A stretch of DNA of 64,000 nucleotides from assembly GCA_024234055.1 (NCBI GenBank), contig JACKOW010000014.1:1-64000 (forward strand), given 5' to 3'. Below, one piece after another: positions 17,896-26,193 of this stretch (positions within the stretch are counted from its first letter, which is position 1; every line of letters begins with the position of its first letter). Source of the DNA: Rhodanobacteraceae bacterium. Its GTDB lineage: Bacteria > Pseudomonadota > Gammaproteobacteria > Xanthomonadales > SZUA-5. Under the pieces are notes generated by a model. The model did not search any database and was not told the DNA's origin. It worked only from the letters and a program-made list of their open reading frames with translations. The position numbers and the translations under genes are program-made.

Positions 17896-18468
17896 ATGCG
17901 GCTCGACATTCGCCTTGCCGGGATGCCCGATCTGGAAGTAATCGCGTGCCTGCACAGTGAGAGCTGGCGCGCCACCTATCGCGGGCTGGTCGCGGACTTC
18001 CTGCTGGACCAGGATCTGCTGGGCAACCGGCGCGCGCTATGGCGCACTCGACTGGCCGATCCGAGCGCCGAGCGTTTCACATGGCTGGCCTGGGTGGATG
18101 GTCAGCCGGTTGCGTTCTCCAGTCTGCTGCTGGATGCCGATCCGCTACACGGTTCGCTGATCGACGCCCTGCATGTGCAGGTCGGCTTCAAGGGCCGCGG
18201 CATCGGCCGTGCGCTGAGTCTGATGCTGGCGCGCAAGGCGCAGGAGCTGCGGGCGCATCAGCCGCTGCATCTATGGGTGCTGGACGGCAACTGGCGGGCC
18301 GCCCGCTTCTATGAGCGACTGGGTGCGATCCATCTGGGCATGCGCTACGACGATCATCTGCCGGGAGCCGAGAGCCACGATCATCGCTATGGCTGGCCCA
18401 GCCCAAGGCACTTGATCGATCTCCTGCAAATTGGGGACCAACACGGTGCCACGCAGGTGACAGCGTGA
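17896..18468 (+). CDS. GNAT-family N-acetyltransferase, 190 aa
   Basis: Acetyl-CoA-dependent acetyltransferase of unknown substrate. The GNAT fold is seen from MRLDIRLAGMPDLEVIACLH through the acetyl-CoA loop VGFKGRGIGRALSLMLARKA (the Q/RxxGxG/A motif). Next comes LHLWVLDGNWRAARFYERLG, the usual N-x-x-x-x-x-F/Y-Y-E-x-x-G end of motif B. GGAGG lies seven to eight bases before the ATG. It stands alone in front of the ccoN promoter region. Confidence 0.88.
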   Translation: MRLDIRLAGMPDLEVIACLHSESWRATYRGLVADFLLDQDLLGNRRALWRTRLADPSAERFTWLAWVDGQPVAFSSLLLDADPLHGSLIDALHVQVGFKGRGIGRALSLMLARKAQELRAHQPLHLWVLDGNWRAARFYERLGAIHLGMRYDDHLPGAESHDHRYGWPSPRHLIDLLQIGDQHGATQVTA

Positions 18469-18514
18469 AGAACCTGCAAGTGTTGCGCGGTCTGGCCTTC
18501 TTGTGGGATTGTCG

Positions 18515-18528
18515 TTGACTTCCGTCAA
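18515..18528 (+). promoter_or_regulatory. Fnr/Anr-type binding site upstream of ccoN
   Basis: TTGAC-TTCC-GTCAA is a perfect inverted repeat that differs from the TTGAT-N4-ATCAA consensus only at the paired fifth base. It is centred about 75 bases before the ccoN start. cbb3 operons are classic oxygen-responsive Fnr/Anr targets, so activation under low oxygen is the likely role. Confidence 0.75.
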
Positions 18529-18596
18529 GCTGTCGCCGCCCATAAACATGAACAATCGCGGCCGACCTAAACCTAGGTATCTGGAGGCGCCCACAC

Positions 18597-20015
18597 ATGG
18601 TCGAAACATACAACGACAAGGTGGTGAAGCAATTCACTGTCATGACCGTGATCTGGGGCATCGTCGGAATGCTGGTCGGCGTGTTCATCGCCGCCCAGCT
18701 GGCGTGGCCCTGGCTCAATTTTGATATTCCCTGGCTCAGCTACGGGCGCCTGCGCCCTCTGCACACCAATGCCGTGATCTTTGCCTTTGGTGGATCCGGC
18801 TTGTTTGCGACCAGCTACTACATCGTCCAGCGTACCTGCCACGCGCGCCTGTTCAGTGACAAGCTCGCGGCCTTCACCTTCTGGGGTTGGCAGGCGGTGA
18901 TCGTGGCCGTGGCCATCACGTTTCCGCTGGGCATCACCCAGAGCAAGGAATACGCCGAGACCGAGTGGCCGATCGACATCCTGATCACACTGGTCTGGGT
19001 GGCCTATGGCGTGGTCTTCTTCGGCACCATTGCCAAGCGCAAGATTGCGCACATCTACGTGGCCAACTGGTTCTTCGCCGCCTACATCATCACCATCGCG
19101 CTGTTGCACATTGTCAATAACCTCTCGTTGCCGGTGTCGATGACCAAGTCCTATGTCATCTACTCGGGCGCGGTCGACGCGATGGTGCAATGGTGGTACG
19201 GCCACAATGCGGTTGGCTTCTTCCTGACCGCCGGCTTCCTCGGCATGATGTATTACTTCGTGCCCAAGCAGGCCGGTCGTCCGGTTTATTCCTATCGGCT
19301 GTCAATCGTCCATTTCTGGGCGCTGATCGCGGTCTACATGTGGGCCGGCCCGCATCATCTGCACTACACCGCGCTGCCGGACTGGGCACAGTCCTTGGGC
19401 ATGGTGTTCTCGCTGATCCTGCTGGCGCCCAGTTGGGGCGGCATGATCAACGGCATGATGACTCTCTCGGGTGCCTGGCACAAACTGCGCACCGATCCGA
19501 TCCTGCGCTTCATGATCGTGTCGCTGTCCTTCTACGGCATGAGTACCTTCGAAGGCCCGATGATGTCGATCAAGACCGTCAATGCGCTCAGTCATTACAC
19601 CGACTGGACCATCGGTCATGTGCATTCCGGCGCCCTCGGCTGGGTGGCCATGATCACCATCGGCTGCGTCTACAGCCTGTTCCCGCGTCTGCTCAAGCTG
19701 CCGGGCATGTTCTCGACCAAGGCCATTGAGGTGCATTTCTGGGTGATGACCATCGGCGTGGTGCTGTACATCGCCTCGATGTGGATCGCCGGCGTGATGC
19801 AGGGCCTGATGTGGCGGGCGACCAATGCCGACGGCACCCTGGCATACACCTTCGTTGAATCCCTGAAGGCCACGTATCCCTACTACTACGTGCGCTTCCT
19901 GGGTGGTCTGCTGGTGCTCTCGGGCATGTTCATCATGCTCTGGAACATGTGGCGCACCGCACAGATGGCGCGCGATACGGCACCCGTTGTCGTGCCCGCG
20001 CCAGCCCACGCCTGA
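18597..20015 (+). CDS. ccoN: Cytochrome c oxidase cbb3-type, subunit I (CcoN), 472 aa
   Basis: Catalytic subunit of the high-affinity cbb3 oxidase: it reduces O2 at a haem b3-CuB centre and pumps protons. About twelve membrane helices are visible. Haem and copper ligands lie in PLHTNAVIFAFGGSG, WWYGHNAVGFFLTAGFLG (His-Tyr-region CuB motif), YMWAGPHHLHYTALPDW and DWTIGHVHSGALGWV. The length is usual for CcoN (470-480). GGAGG sits ten bases upstream of the ATG. It is the first gene of ccoN-O-Q-P. Confidence 0.97.
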   Translation: MVETYNDKVVKQFTVMTVIWGIVGMLVGVFIAAQLAWPWLNFDIPWLSYGRLRPLHTNAVIFAFGGSGLFATSYYIVQRTCHARLFSDKLAAFTFWGWQAVIVAVAITFPLGITQSKEYAETEWPIDILITLVWVAYGVVFFGTIAKRKIAHIYVANWFFAAYIITIALLHIVNNLSLPVSMTKSYVIYSGAVDAMVQWWYGHNAVGFFLTAGFLGMMYYFVPKQAGRPVYSYRLSIVHFWALIAVYMWAGPHHLHYTALPDWAQSLGMVFSLILLAPSWGGMINGMMTLSGAWHKLRTDPILRFMIVSLSFYGMSTFEGPMMSIKTVNALSHYTDWTIGHVHSGALGWVAMITIGCVYSLFPRLLKLPGMFSTKAIEVHFWVMTIGVVLYIASMWIAGVMQGLMWRATNADGTLAYTFVESLKATYPYYYVRFLGGLLVLSGMFIMLWNMWRTAQMARDTAPVVVPAPAHA

Positions 20016-20025
20016 GGAGGATGCG

Positions 20026-20742
20026 ATGAGCTTCAATCACGAAAAGTTCGAGAAGAACATCTTCCGCATGGGCATCTGGATTGCCGTGGTAGTCAGCTTC
20101 GGCGGCCTTGCGCAGATCGTGCCGTTGATGTTCCAGGCTCAGGTGGTGCAGCCGCTGCCGGACATGAAACCGATCACGGCACTGGAACTGGCCGGTCGCG
20201 AGGTCTATGTGCGCGAGGGCTGCTACAACTGCCATTCGCAGATGGTGCGTGCGCTGCGCTCGGAGACGGCTCGCTACGGTCACCATTCGGTGGCCGCAGA
20301 GTCGGTCTGGGACCATCCCTTCCTGTGGGGTTCCAAGCGTACCGGCCCGGATCTGGCCCGCGTCGGTGGTCGCTACAGCGATGACTGGCACCGGGTGCAC
20401 CTGAACAACCCGCGCGATGTCGTGCCCGAGTCAAACATGCCAGGCTTCCCCTGGCTCAGTGACAACCTCATCGACGCCGATGGTCTGGCGGCGAAGATGG
20501 GCGCGCTGCGCACCCTGGGTACGCCCTACACCGACGAAGATGTCGCTGGTGTGGCAACTGCTGTCAGCGGCAAGACCGAGATGGATGCCACGATCGCCTA
20601 TCTGCAGTCGCTGGGGCGCTATGCGCCCAAGCGCGAGCCGATGGCGCCCGGCCCTGACGCTACTGCAGCAGCTGCTTCGGCCGATCAAGACCCGACTTCC
20701 GAGTCCCGAGTCCCGGCTTCAAGTCAGGAGGTGAAATCATGA
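20026..20742 (+). CDS. ccoO: Cytochrome c oxidase cbb3-type, subunit II (CcoO), 238 aa
   Basis: Membrane-anchored monohaem cytochrome c that feeds electrons to CcoN. One N-terminal helix (IWIAVVVSFGGLAQIVPLMF) precedes the haem site EGCYNCHSQMVR (near residue 66); a downstream methionine in ESNMPGFPW is a likely axial ligand. GAGGAGG precedes the ATG at 20026. The extreme C-terminus contains SESRVPASSQEVKS, encoded by a short GAGTCCC array like the one inserted in ccoG, so part of the tail appears to be repeat-derived. It overlaps ccoQ by four bases. Confidence 0.96.
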   Translation: MSFNHEKFEKNIFRMGIWIAVVVSFGGLAQIVPLMFQAQVVQPLPDMKPITALELAGREVYVREGCYNCHSQMVRALRSETARYGHHSVAAESVWDHPFLWGSKRTGPDLARVGGRYSDDWHRVHLNNPRDVVPESNMPGFPWLSDNLIDADGLAAKMGALRTLGTPYTDEDVAGVATAVSGKTEMDATIAYLQSLGRYAPKREPMAPGPDATAAAASADQDPTSESRVPASSQEVKS

Positions 20743-20888
20743 GTCTGGGAGTCGCGTTGGGCAGCATTACTGCGCTGCTGATGGGAATCTTCATCGGCAT
20801 CGTCGTCTGGGCATATGGCTTCAAGCGCGCCACCGATTTTGACGACATGGCGCGCTTGCCGCTTGAGGACAAGGAGGGTCGCTCATGA
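20739..20888 (+). CDS. ccoQ: cbb3 oxidase small subunit CcoQ/FixQ, 49 aa
   Basis: A very short gene fitted between ccoO and ccoP with ATGA overlaps at both ends. The product has one membrane helix (ALLMGIFIGIVVWAYGF) followed by a charged tail with FDDMARLPLEDKEGRS, the usual layout of CcoQ, which stabilises the cbb3 complex. GGAGG precedes the start. Confidence 0.93.
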   Translation: MSLGVALGSITALLMGIFIGIVVWAYGFKRATDFDDMARLPLEDKEGRS

Positions 20889-21799
20889 ACAGCGCCTGGA
20901 GCATCTATGTCATCGTGCTGACACTGCTGACGGTGGGTGGCAGCGTCTGGCTGCTGGCGATGACCGCCCGCAAGCCTGAGAAAAAGGAAAGCGAGACCAC
21001 CGGACACGTCTGGGATGGCGATCTGGCCGAGTACAACAATCCGCTGCCGCGCTGGTGGCTGTGGTTGTTCGTGGGCTCGGTCGTTTTTGCTGCGGTCTAT
21101 CTGGTGCTGTATCCGGGTTTCGGTTCGGCCAGCGGCACCCTGGGCTGGAGTTCGGAGGCACAACTGCGGGCCGAACAGCAGAAGTACGACGAGATTGCGC
21201 GGCAGACCTACGCCCGTTTCGCCGCGATGGACGTGGCCGAGCTGTCACGAAACAGCGAGGCGGTAGGCCTGGGACGCAATATCTTCGCCAACAACTGCGC
21301 CACCTGCCACGGCACCGACGCCCGCGGAGCTGTCGGTTTTCCGAATCTGACCGACGCCAGCTGGCAGTGGGGCGGAGAGCCGGATCAGATCCTCACCACC
21401 ATCCTCAACGGCCGAATCGCAGCCATGCCCAGTTGGTCGGGCGTGCTGGGTCCGGAAGGCACTCCGCAGGTGGTGGCTTATGTGCGCTCGATGGCGGGTC
21501 TCAGCCACAATCCAGCCGCTGCGGCGGAGGGCAAGGCGCGTTTTGACCAGATCTGCGTGGCCTGTCACGGGCCTGAGGGCAAGGGCATGGCGGCGCTTGG
21601 CGCACCTGATCTGACCGACTCGGCCTGGCTCTACGGCAGCAGTGAAGCGGCCATCACCGAATCCCTGACCAAGGGTCGCAATGGGCAGATGCCGGCCCAT
21701 GGGCCGTTGGTCGGCGAAGATGCGGTCAAGGTGGTCGCGGCCTATGTCTACAGCCTGCGCAATGCGTCTGAAGTGGCTCAGAGCGAGGGTCAGCACTGA
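20885..21799 (+). CDS. ccoP: Cytochrome c oxidase cbb3-type, subunit III (CcoP), 304 aa
   Basis: Membrane-anchored dihaem cytochrome c that receives electrons from the bc1 complex or soluble cytochrome c. Two N-terminal hydrophobic segments (YVIVLTLLTVGGSVWLLAM and WWLWLFVGSVVFAAVYLVLY) flank the EYNNPLPRWW signature. Two haem sites follow: NNCATCHG near residue 137 and CVACHG near 225. GNGQMPAHGP-like and AAMPSW segments supply the methionine ligands. Length is normal. It overlaps ccoQ at the front and the next small gene at the back. Confidence 0.96.
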   Translation: MNSAWSIYVIVLTLLTVGGSVWLLAMTARKPEKKESETTGHVWDGDLAEYNNPLPRWWLWLFVGSVVFAAVYLVLYPGFGSASGTLGWSSEAQLRAEQQKYDEIARQTYARFAAMDVAELSRNSEAVGLGRNIFANNCATCHGTDARGAVGFPNLTDASWQWGGEPDQILTTILNGRIAAMPSWSGVLGPEGTPQVVAYVRSMAGLSHNPAAAAEGKARFDQICVACHGPEGKGMAALGAPDLTDSAWLYGSSEAAITESLTKGRNGQMPAHGPLVGEDAVKVVAAYVYSLRNASEVAQSEGQH

Positions 21800-22122
21800 T
21801 GGCCGGCACCGATCCGGGGGCCGTGCAGCAGGGAGAGGCGGTGTCCGGCGGGGTGCCCATGATCCAGAGGGTCGGAGCGGTGCTCTGGCCCTCATTCTTC
21901 GCCGCCGGTGTGGCGACCATGGTGTTCTTTGCTTTCGTCGATCCGGTCGAGCTTGGCACTATCACCTTTCCCCAGGTGATGGTGTCGCGCGAACTGGGCT
22001 ACACGCTGGGATTCTTCATGTTCTGGGCCTGTACCTTCAGCAGCAGCCTGTTTACCTCGATCCTGCTGCGGACTCGGCGTGAGATCGATGGGCCCAGCAG
22101 ACTCAGCAGTGGGGAAGGATAG
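21799..22122 (+). CDS. Small cbb3-linked membrane protein, 107 aa
   Basis: Not a named cbb3 subunit. It starts within the ccoP stop codon (TGATG), so it is translated with the oxidase genes. Two hydrophobic stretches are visible: AVLWPSFFAAGVATMVFFAF and LGYTLGFFMFWACTFSSSLF. The short loop between them contains ITFPQVMVSRE, and the tail is basic. The tight coupling suggests a role in assembly, stability or localisation of the oxidase; that is inference. It is too different from CcoS and CcoH to be either. Confidence 0.75.
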   Translation: MAGTDPGAVQQGEAVSGGVPMIQRVGAVLWPSFFAAGVATMVFFAFVDPVELGTITFPQVMVSRELGYTLGFFMFWACTFSSSLFTSILLRTRREIDGPSRLSSGEG

Positions 22123-22327
22123 GGCAAGAGTAGGACAGGGGCGTGGGCCGAAGTCTGTTTCCGGGCCGTGCGAGCCAACGCGCTCATTGCGACGAGCGCA
22201 TCCCCGGAGCCGATGAAATCCCACCAGGCGCCCCGACTGCCAGACCCCACCCCCGTTCCCTCCAACCAGCGGCAACGCCGTAAAACCGTCAAACCGTCAC
22301 ATCCCAACAGCCACACGGATCTCCCCC

Positions 22328-23914
22328 ATGGAAGGCAAGCCTCTGCCAGTCGCACTCAAGGTCGTCAGCCACGATGACGGCGCCATGTATGCGGCCCACC
22401 AGAAGATCTATCCGCGCGAGGTCAATGGGCGCTTCCAGCGCTTGCGCAAGGCGGCGGTGTTCTGGCTGCTGGGCATGTACTACCTGTTTCCGTGGATCAA
22501 CTGGGACGATCGCCAGATCGTGCTGTTCGATCTGCCAGCCCGCAAGTTCTACATCTTCGGTCTGGTGTTCTGGCCGCAGGACTTCTTCTACCTGTCGGCG
22601 CTGCTGATCGTTGCTGCGCTGAGCTTGTTTTTCTTTACCGCGCTGGCCGGGCGATTGTGGTGCGGTTTTGCCTGCCCGCAGACGGTCTGGACCGAAGTCT
22701 TCCTGTGGATGGAGCGTTGGGTTGAGGGCGATCGCAATGCCCAGATGCGGCTGGACAAGGGCCCGTGGAACGCACGCAAGCTGCGGCTCAAGGCCACCAA
22801 GCAGTTCCTCTGGATCACATTCGCGCTCTGGACCGGCTTTACCTTCGTCGGTTTCTTCACCCCGATACGGGAACTCGGACACAGCCTGATCAGTTGGCAG
22901 TTGGGGGGCTGGGAACTGTTCTGGTTCCTGTTCTACAGCCTGGCTACCTACGGCAACGCCGGGCTGCTGCGCGAGCAAGTCTGCAAGTACATGTGCCCCT
23001 ACGCCCGCTTCCAGAGCGCGATGATCGACAAGGACACGCTGGTCATCACCTATGACGATGTTCGTGGTGAGCCGCGTGGCGCGCGCAAGCGCTCGGTGAA
23101 GTCGGTGGCGGAGCGGAGGACGGCGGAGGAGCCGGGACTCGGGACTCGGGACTCGGGACTCGATCAGAAGCCGGGTCCGGGGGCGAGCAGCTCGGAGATG
23201 GCTCTGGCTGAGCTTGTCCAGCAGGCGACGAATCTGGGTGGCAGTGCCGAGTCCCGAGTCCCGAGTCCCGAGTCCCGGTCGACGACCCAGCCCACCCCCA
23301 CCGCCCTCGGTGACTGCATCGACTGCAAGGCCTGCGTGCTGGTCTGCCCGACCGGCATCGATATCCGTGATGGCCTGCAGTATGAGTGCATCGGCTGTGC
23401 GGCCTGCATTGATGCCTGTGATGAAGTGATGGACAAGATGGAGTATCCGCGCGGTCTGGTGCGCTACTCCACCGAGCATGCCGTGCATGGTCAGCCGACC
23501 AAGATCATTCGCAAGCGCACGGTGTTCTATGCGCTGCTGTTGACGGCGATCGTGTCGACCCTGCTGTACTCGCTGGCAACACGGGTGCCGCTGATCGTGG
23601 ATGTGATCCGTGATCGTGGCGAGCTCTATCGTGAAAACTCCGACGGCTGGATTGAAAACAGCTATCAGCTCAAGATCATGAACAAGTCGGAGACCCCGCG
23701 GCGCTTTGTCATCGAAGTGCTGGATCCGCCCGGACTGAGCATCGTTGGCAACACGGAGGTCGAGATTGCCGGCGGCGCCATCAACAATCTGGCGCTGACG
23801 CTGCAAGCCGAACCCGGCGCATTCAAGGGCATGAAGCCGCTGCGCCTGCGCGTGGTCGCGGCCGATGACGGCAAGGTCGAGCGCATCGAAACCAGCCGCT
23901 TCTTCGCGCCCTGA
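22328..23914 (+). CDS. ccoG: Cytochrome c oxidase accessory protein CcoG (FixG) with in-frame repeat insertion, 528 aa
   Basis: A polyferredoxin-like membrane protein needed for copper delivery and assembly of cbb3 oxidase. Landmarks are GRLWCGFACPQTVWTEVF, CKYMCPYARFQSAM and the 4Fe-4S pairs CIDCKACVLVCPTG and CIGCAACIDACDEV, followed by a C-terminal periplasmic immunoglobulin-like domain (FVIEVLDPPGLSIVG). About residues 269-317, between RGEPRGARK and GDCIDCKAC, are encoded by a 147-bp hairpin element (23132-23278) absent from ordinary family members. It adds 49 codons without breaking the frame. The insertion falls just before the ferredoxin cysteines, a loop likely to tolerate length change. 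ccoH and ccoI do not follow but lie about 39 kb downstream. Confidence 0.93.
   Translation: MEGKPLPVALKVVSHDDGAMYAAHQKIYPREVNGRFQRLRKAAVFWLLGMYYLFPWINWDDRQIVLFDLPARKFYIFGLVFWPQDFFYLSALLIVAALSLFFFTALAGRLWCGFACPQTVWTEVFLWMERWVEGDRNAQMRLDKGPWNARKLRLKATKQFLWITFALWTGFTFVGFFTPIRELGHSLISWQLGGWELFWFLFYSLATYGNAGLLREQVCKYMCPYARFQSAMIDKDTLVITYDDVRGEPRGARKRSVKSVAERRTAEEPGLGTRDSGLDQKPGPGASSSEMALAELVQQATNLGGSAESRVPSPESRSTTQPTPTALGDCIDCKACVLVCPTGIDIRDGLQYECIGCAACIDACDEVMDKMEYPRGLVRYSTEHAVHGQPTKIIRKRTVFYALLLTAIVSTLLYSLATRVPLIVDVIRDRGELYRENSDGWIENSYQLKIMNKSETPRRFVIEVLDPPGLSIVGNTEVEIAGGAINNLALTLQAEPGAFKGMKPLRLRVVAADDGKVERIETSRFFAP
23132..23278. repeat. In-frame hairpin element with (GGGACTC)n arms inside ccoG
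   Basis: About four GGGACTC heptamers (23132-23162) and about four GAGTCCC heptamers (23247-23278) flank an 84-bp core. The arms are complementary over about 30 bases. The total of 147 bp equals 49 codons. The same heptamer occurs at the 3' end of ccoO (20699-20716) and next to dnaE2 (30027-30066). Confidence 0.88.
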
Positions 23915-23927
23915 TCCGCGGCCTTCA

Positions 23928-23982
23928 TGTGGGAGCGGCCTCTGGCCGCGATCGCTTTTCCTCGCATCGGCGCTCCCACTGC
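23928..23982. repeat. REP-like pair, family 1, after ccoG
   Basis: ATGTGGGAGCGGCCTCTGGC at the left and GGCGCTCCCACTG at the right bracket a GCGATCGCTTTTCC-type middle, directly downstream of the ccoG stop codon. Confidence 0.75.
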
Positions 23983-24025
23983 TCGTTGTCGCGAAAACCG
24001 GAACTTGCGGTGAACTGCCGCCAGA

Positions 24026-24160
24026 AGCAGGACGCAAAGAACGCGAAGGAAAAGCAGAATGAACGCTGAGAAGAGCAGAAATAACGCTGAGAAGAGCAGG
24101 GGCGATTCCGGTTGAGCTTTTCTCCGCGTTCTCCGCGCCTCTTGGCGTTCTCCGCGTTGA
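24026..24160. repeat. Degenerate (GGACGCAAAG / CTCCGCGTT)-type hairpin element
   Basis: GGACGCAAAGAACGCGAAGG at the left and repeated CTCCGCGTT/CTTGGCGTT units at the right face each other as imperfect complements around GAACGCTGAGAAGAGCAG duplicates. The family also occurs at 26.2, 37.5 and 62.8 kb. The 434-bp ccoG-to-24349 gap holds this element and two REP-like units and no gene that I can see. Confidence 0.65.
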
Positions 24161-24292
24161 AGATCTTGGCCACAAGCGGCTGGCGGAATCGTCGAGCTTG
24201 AATGGTACTGGCCGAGCCGTCATGACGGCGGACTTCAAGGGCACCGCCGTCCGGTGAGAACGTCACCTGGCCGAGATCTGTTCTGTCTCGAG

Positions 24293-24331
24293 ATGGGAGC
24301 CTGATTGCGGGCAGAGCCCGCTCCCACCGTT
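24293..24331. repeat. REP-like unit, family 1
   Basis: GATGGGAGCCTGATTGCGGG at the left, closing with AGAGCCCGCTCCCACC. It lies about 20 bases past the 3' end of the minus-strand coiled-coil gene. Confidence 0.65.
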
Positions 24332-24348
24332 GGCCCTGTCCAATGCCC

Positions 24349-25158
24349 TCACTGCCGCCCCTCGCGCGGCTTCAGATCGCGCAGTGCCTGCACCACCTGG
24401 CGGGTCCAGAAATCCTTGTCGCCGGCGGCGGTTTCTTCCAGCAGGTCGAGGTTGAATCGACTGGTTTCTTCGATCGGCTTGCCATTGCCGCTGCGATAGT
24501 GGGCGGTGACCGCGAACTGGGTGGGTTGGTCCACGGTGCGCTCGAACACGTGGGACAGTACGCGGCCGTCCTGCAGGGCGTAGCTCAGCGTGAAGCCGGG
24601 CGGAATGCTGAATCCGCCCTTGGCAAACAGCGGCAGTTGCGACATCAGCTTGAGCACGTCATCGCGTCCCCACAGCCACACCGGGCGATCCACCGAGAGG
24701 CGCACGTCTTCGGCCGGGCTGCGTCCGGCGTTGGTGATTTCCAGCGCCCAGCTGGAACTGCCGGTGGGCATCAGCGAGATCAGAAGATAGGCGCGAGCCT
24801 GGCGCTCGGCTTCCTCGCGCAGGGCCTCTGCCTGTGATTGCAGCGCACGCTCGCTCTTTTCCTGCGCCTCGGCCTGACGCCGCATTTCCTCGCGGGTCTG
24901 CGCCATCTCCACCCGCTGCAGGCGCAACTCCTGGCGCTGCATCCAGATCGTGGACAGCAGGCCCAGAAAGGCCAGGCCGGCGAACAGCGCTTCCAATGCG
25001 CTGTAGGCGGCTTCGACGGTGTCGGCCGATACCGAGCCCATCATCGGCGGGAAGATGTAGAGCCAGCTCAGGGTGAGCAGACACAGCGACAGGGCTGCCA
25101 GGACCACAAAGACCACTGGCGAGCGTTCTTTCTTGCGGGATGATTCGATCTTGTCCAT
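24349..25158 (-). CDS. Membrane protein with coiled coil, about 269 aa
   Basis: Not recognised. Two N-terminal hydrophobic segments (VVFVVLAALSLCLLTLSW and ALEALFAGLAFLGLLSTIW) are followed by a Gln/Glu/Arg-rich coiled coil of roughly 60 residues (QRQELRLQRVEMAQTREEM onward). A soluble C-terminal domain with ALEITNAGRSPAEDVRLSV, resembling a small beta-sandwich, comes last. The layout resembles membrane-anchored phage- or defence-associated proteins of unknown role, but nothing around it supports a defence function. The ATG at 25158 has GGAG eight bases upstream; the ATG at 25170 would put that site inside the frame. It is read divergently from fdhD. Confidence 0.75.
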   Translation of the reverse strand: MDKIESSRKKERSPVVFVVLAALSLCLLTLSWLYIFPPMMGSVSADTVEAAYSALEALFAGLAFLGLLSTIWMQRQELRLQRVEMAQTREEMRRQAEAQEKSERALQSQAEALREEAERQARAYLLISLMPTGSSSWALEITNAGRSPAEDVRLSVDRPVWLWGRDDVLKLMSQLPLFAKGGFSIPPGFTLSYALQDGRVLSHVFERTVDQPTQFAVTAHYRSGNGKPIEETSRFNLDLLEETAAGDKDFWTRQVVQALRDLKPREGRQ

Positions 25159-25352
25159 GGGGGTCTCCATGCAGCTGCCATGCCAGCAGCAATATGTATA
25201 TAAAACAATACCTTGCGGATTCGTTATCGAGTGACCGTCCGAATTCGGACGCTTGGGCGGACAGCTGCGGGGCTGCTGGGCGGCGATCTCAGGTGCGTTC
25301 GCACGGCGTTCGGCCTACGATTCAGTCCGGGAAGTTCCATCGGAACGCAGTC

Positions 25353-26177
25353 GTGAAAACGCAAGCGCAGAAGCAGTTCGACATCGTTCGGGTCAGCAGC
25401 GCGGGGTGTCAGTCGCTGCCGGACTCGATTGCCGTCGAGGATGCGCTGGAGATTCGCCTGTCGCATCCCGCTCTGGGCGAGGGGGCGCGGACGCTGGCCA
25501 TCAGCATGCGTACGCCAGGTCACGATGCGGAACTGGTGGCGGGCTATCTCCATGGTGAAGCAGTGCTCAGCGATCCAGCCCAGATCGTGCAGATTGGCGC
25601 CTGTGCCGGCAACCCCAACGCCGTGCGCATAGACCTTGACGGACCCGCGCCGAACCTGGATTCGCTACAGCGCGCCGGCACCATGAATTCCAGTTGCGGC
25701 GTCTGCGGCAAGACCTCACTGGAGGCCGTGACCGCAAGTTCGCAGTCGCGACGGGTGTCAGGCAGCAAGCGCGTAGACGCTACCGTGCTGCGACGGCTGC
25801 CGCAGAGTCTGCGCGCGGCACAGTCGCTGTTTGCGGCCACCGGCGGCTGCCATGGCGTGGGCTTGTTCGATCTGGAAGGGCAGTTGCTGGCGTTGCGGGA
25901 GGATGTGGGTCGCCACAATGCGCTCGACAAGCTGGTTGGACAGGCCTTTTTGGCCAGGACGCTGCCGTGGACCGATCAGGTGTTACTGCTGTCCGGGCGT
26001 GCCAGCTTCGAACTGCTGCAGAAAGCGACCATGGCGGGGGCGTCCATCGTCGCCGCCGTGGGGGCGCCTTCCAGCCTGGCGATCGAACAGGCGCGAGCCG
26101 CGGGTATCACCCTGATCGGATTCCTGGGCGAGCACGGATTCAATATCTACAGTGGCGCCGAGCGAGTCATCGCCTGA
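25353..26177 (+). CDS. fdhD: Sulfur carrier protein FdhD (formate dehydrogenase accessory), 274 aa
   Basis: Transfers sulfur from IscS to the molybdenum cofactor of formate dehydrogenases, a step needed for their activity. The family signature is clear: DALEIRLSHP, the catalytic SSCGVCGKTSLEAV (two cysteines near residue 115), ATGGCHGVGLFD, REDVGRHNALDKLVG, SGRASFELLQKATMAGAS and GFNIYSGAERV. I propose a GTG start at 25353 (MKTQAQKQFDIV), which gives a length close to E. coli FdhD (277). The open frame extends to 25140 but overlaps the divergent gene. No formate dehydrogenase gene lies in the window, so its client is elsewhere. Confidence 0.93.
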   Translation: MKTQAQKQFDIVRVSSAGCQSLPDSIAVEDALEIRLSHPALGEGARTLAISMRTPGHDAELVAGYLHGEAVLSDPAQIVQIGACAGNPNAVRIDLDGPAPNLDSLQRAGTMNSSCGVCGKTSLEAVTASSQSRRVSGSKRVDATVLRRLPQSLRAAQSLFAATGGCHGVGLFDLEGQLLALREDVGRHNALDKLVGQAFLARTLPWTDQVLLLSGRASFELLQKATMAGASIVAAVGAPSSLAIEQARAAGITLIGFLGEHGFNIYSGAERVIA

Positions 26178-26193
26178 AGCAGAAGATCATCCC

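Noticed and set aside
22289..24244. A 651-codon minus-strand frame opposite ccoG
   Set aside because: Shadow of ccoG; it runs through the repeat insert and the downstream repeats with no protein signature.
24349..25158. Coiled-coil membrane protein considered as part of a phage-defence system
   Set aside because: No nuclease, toxin, cyclase or other effector gene lies beside it; the neighbours are fdhD and repeats.
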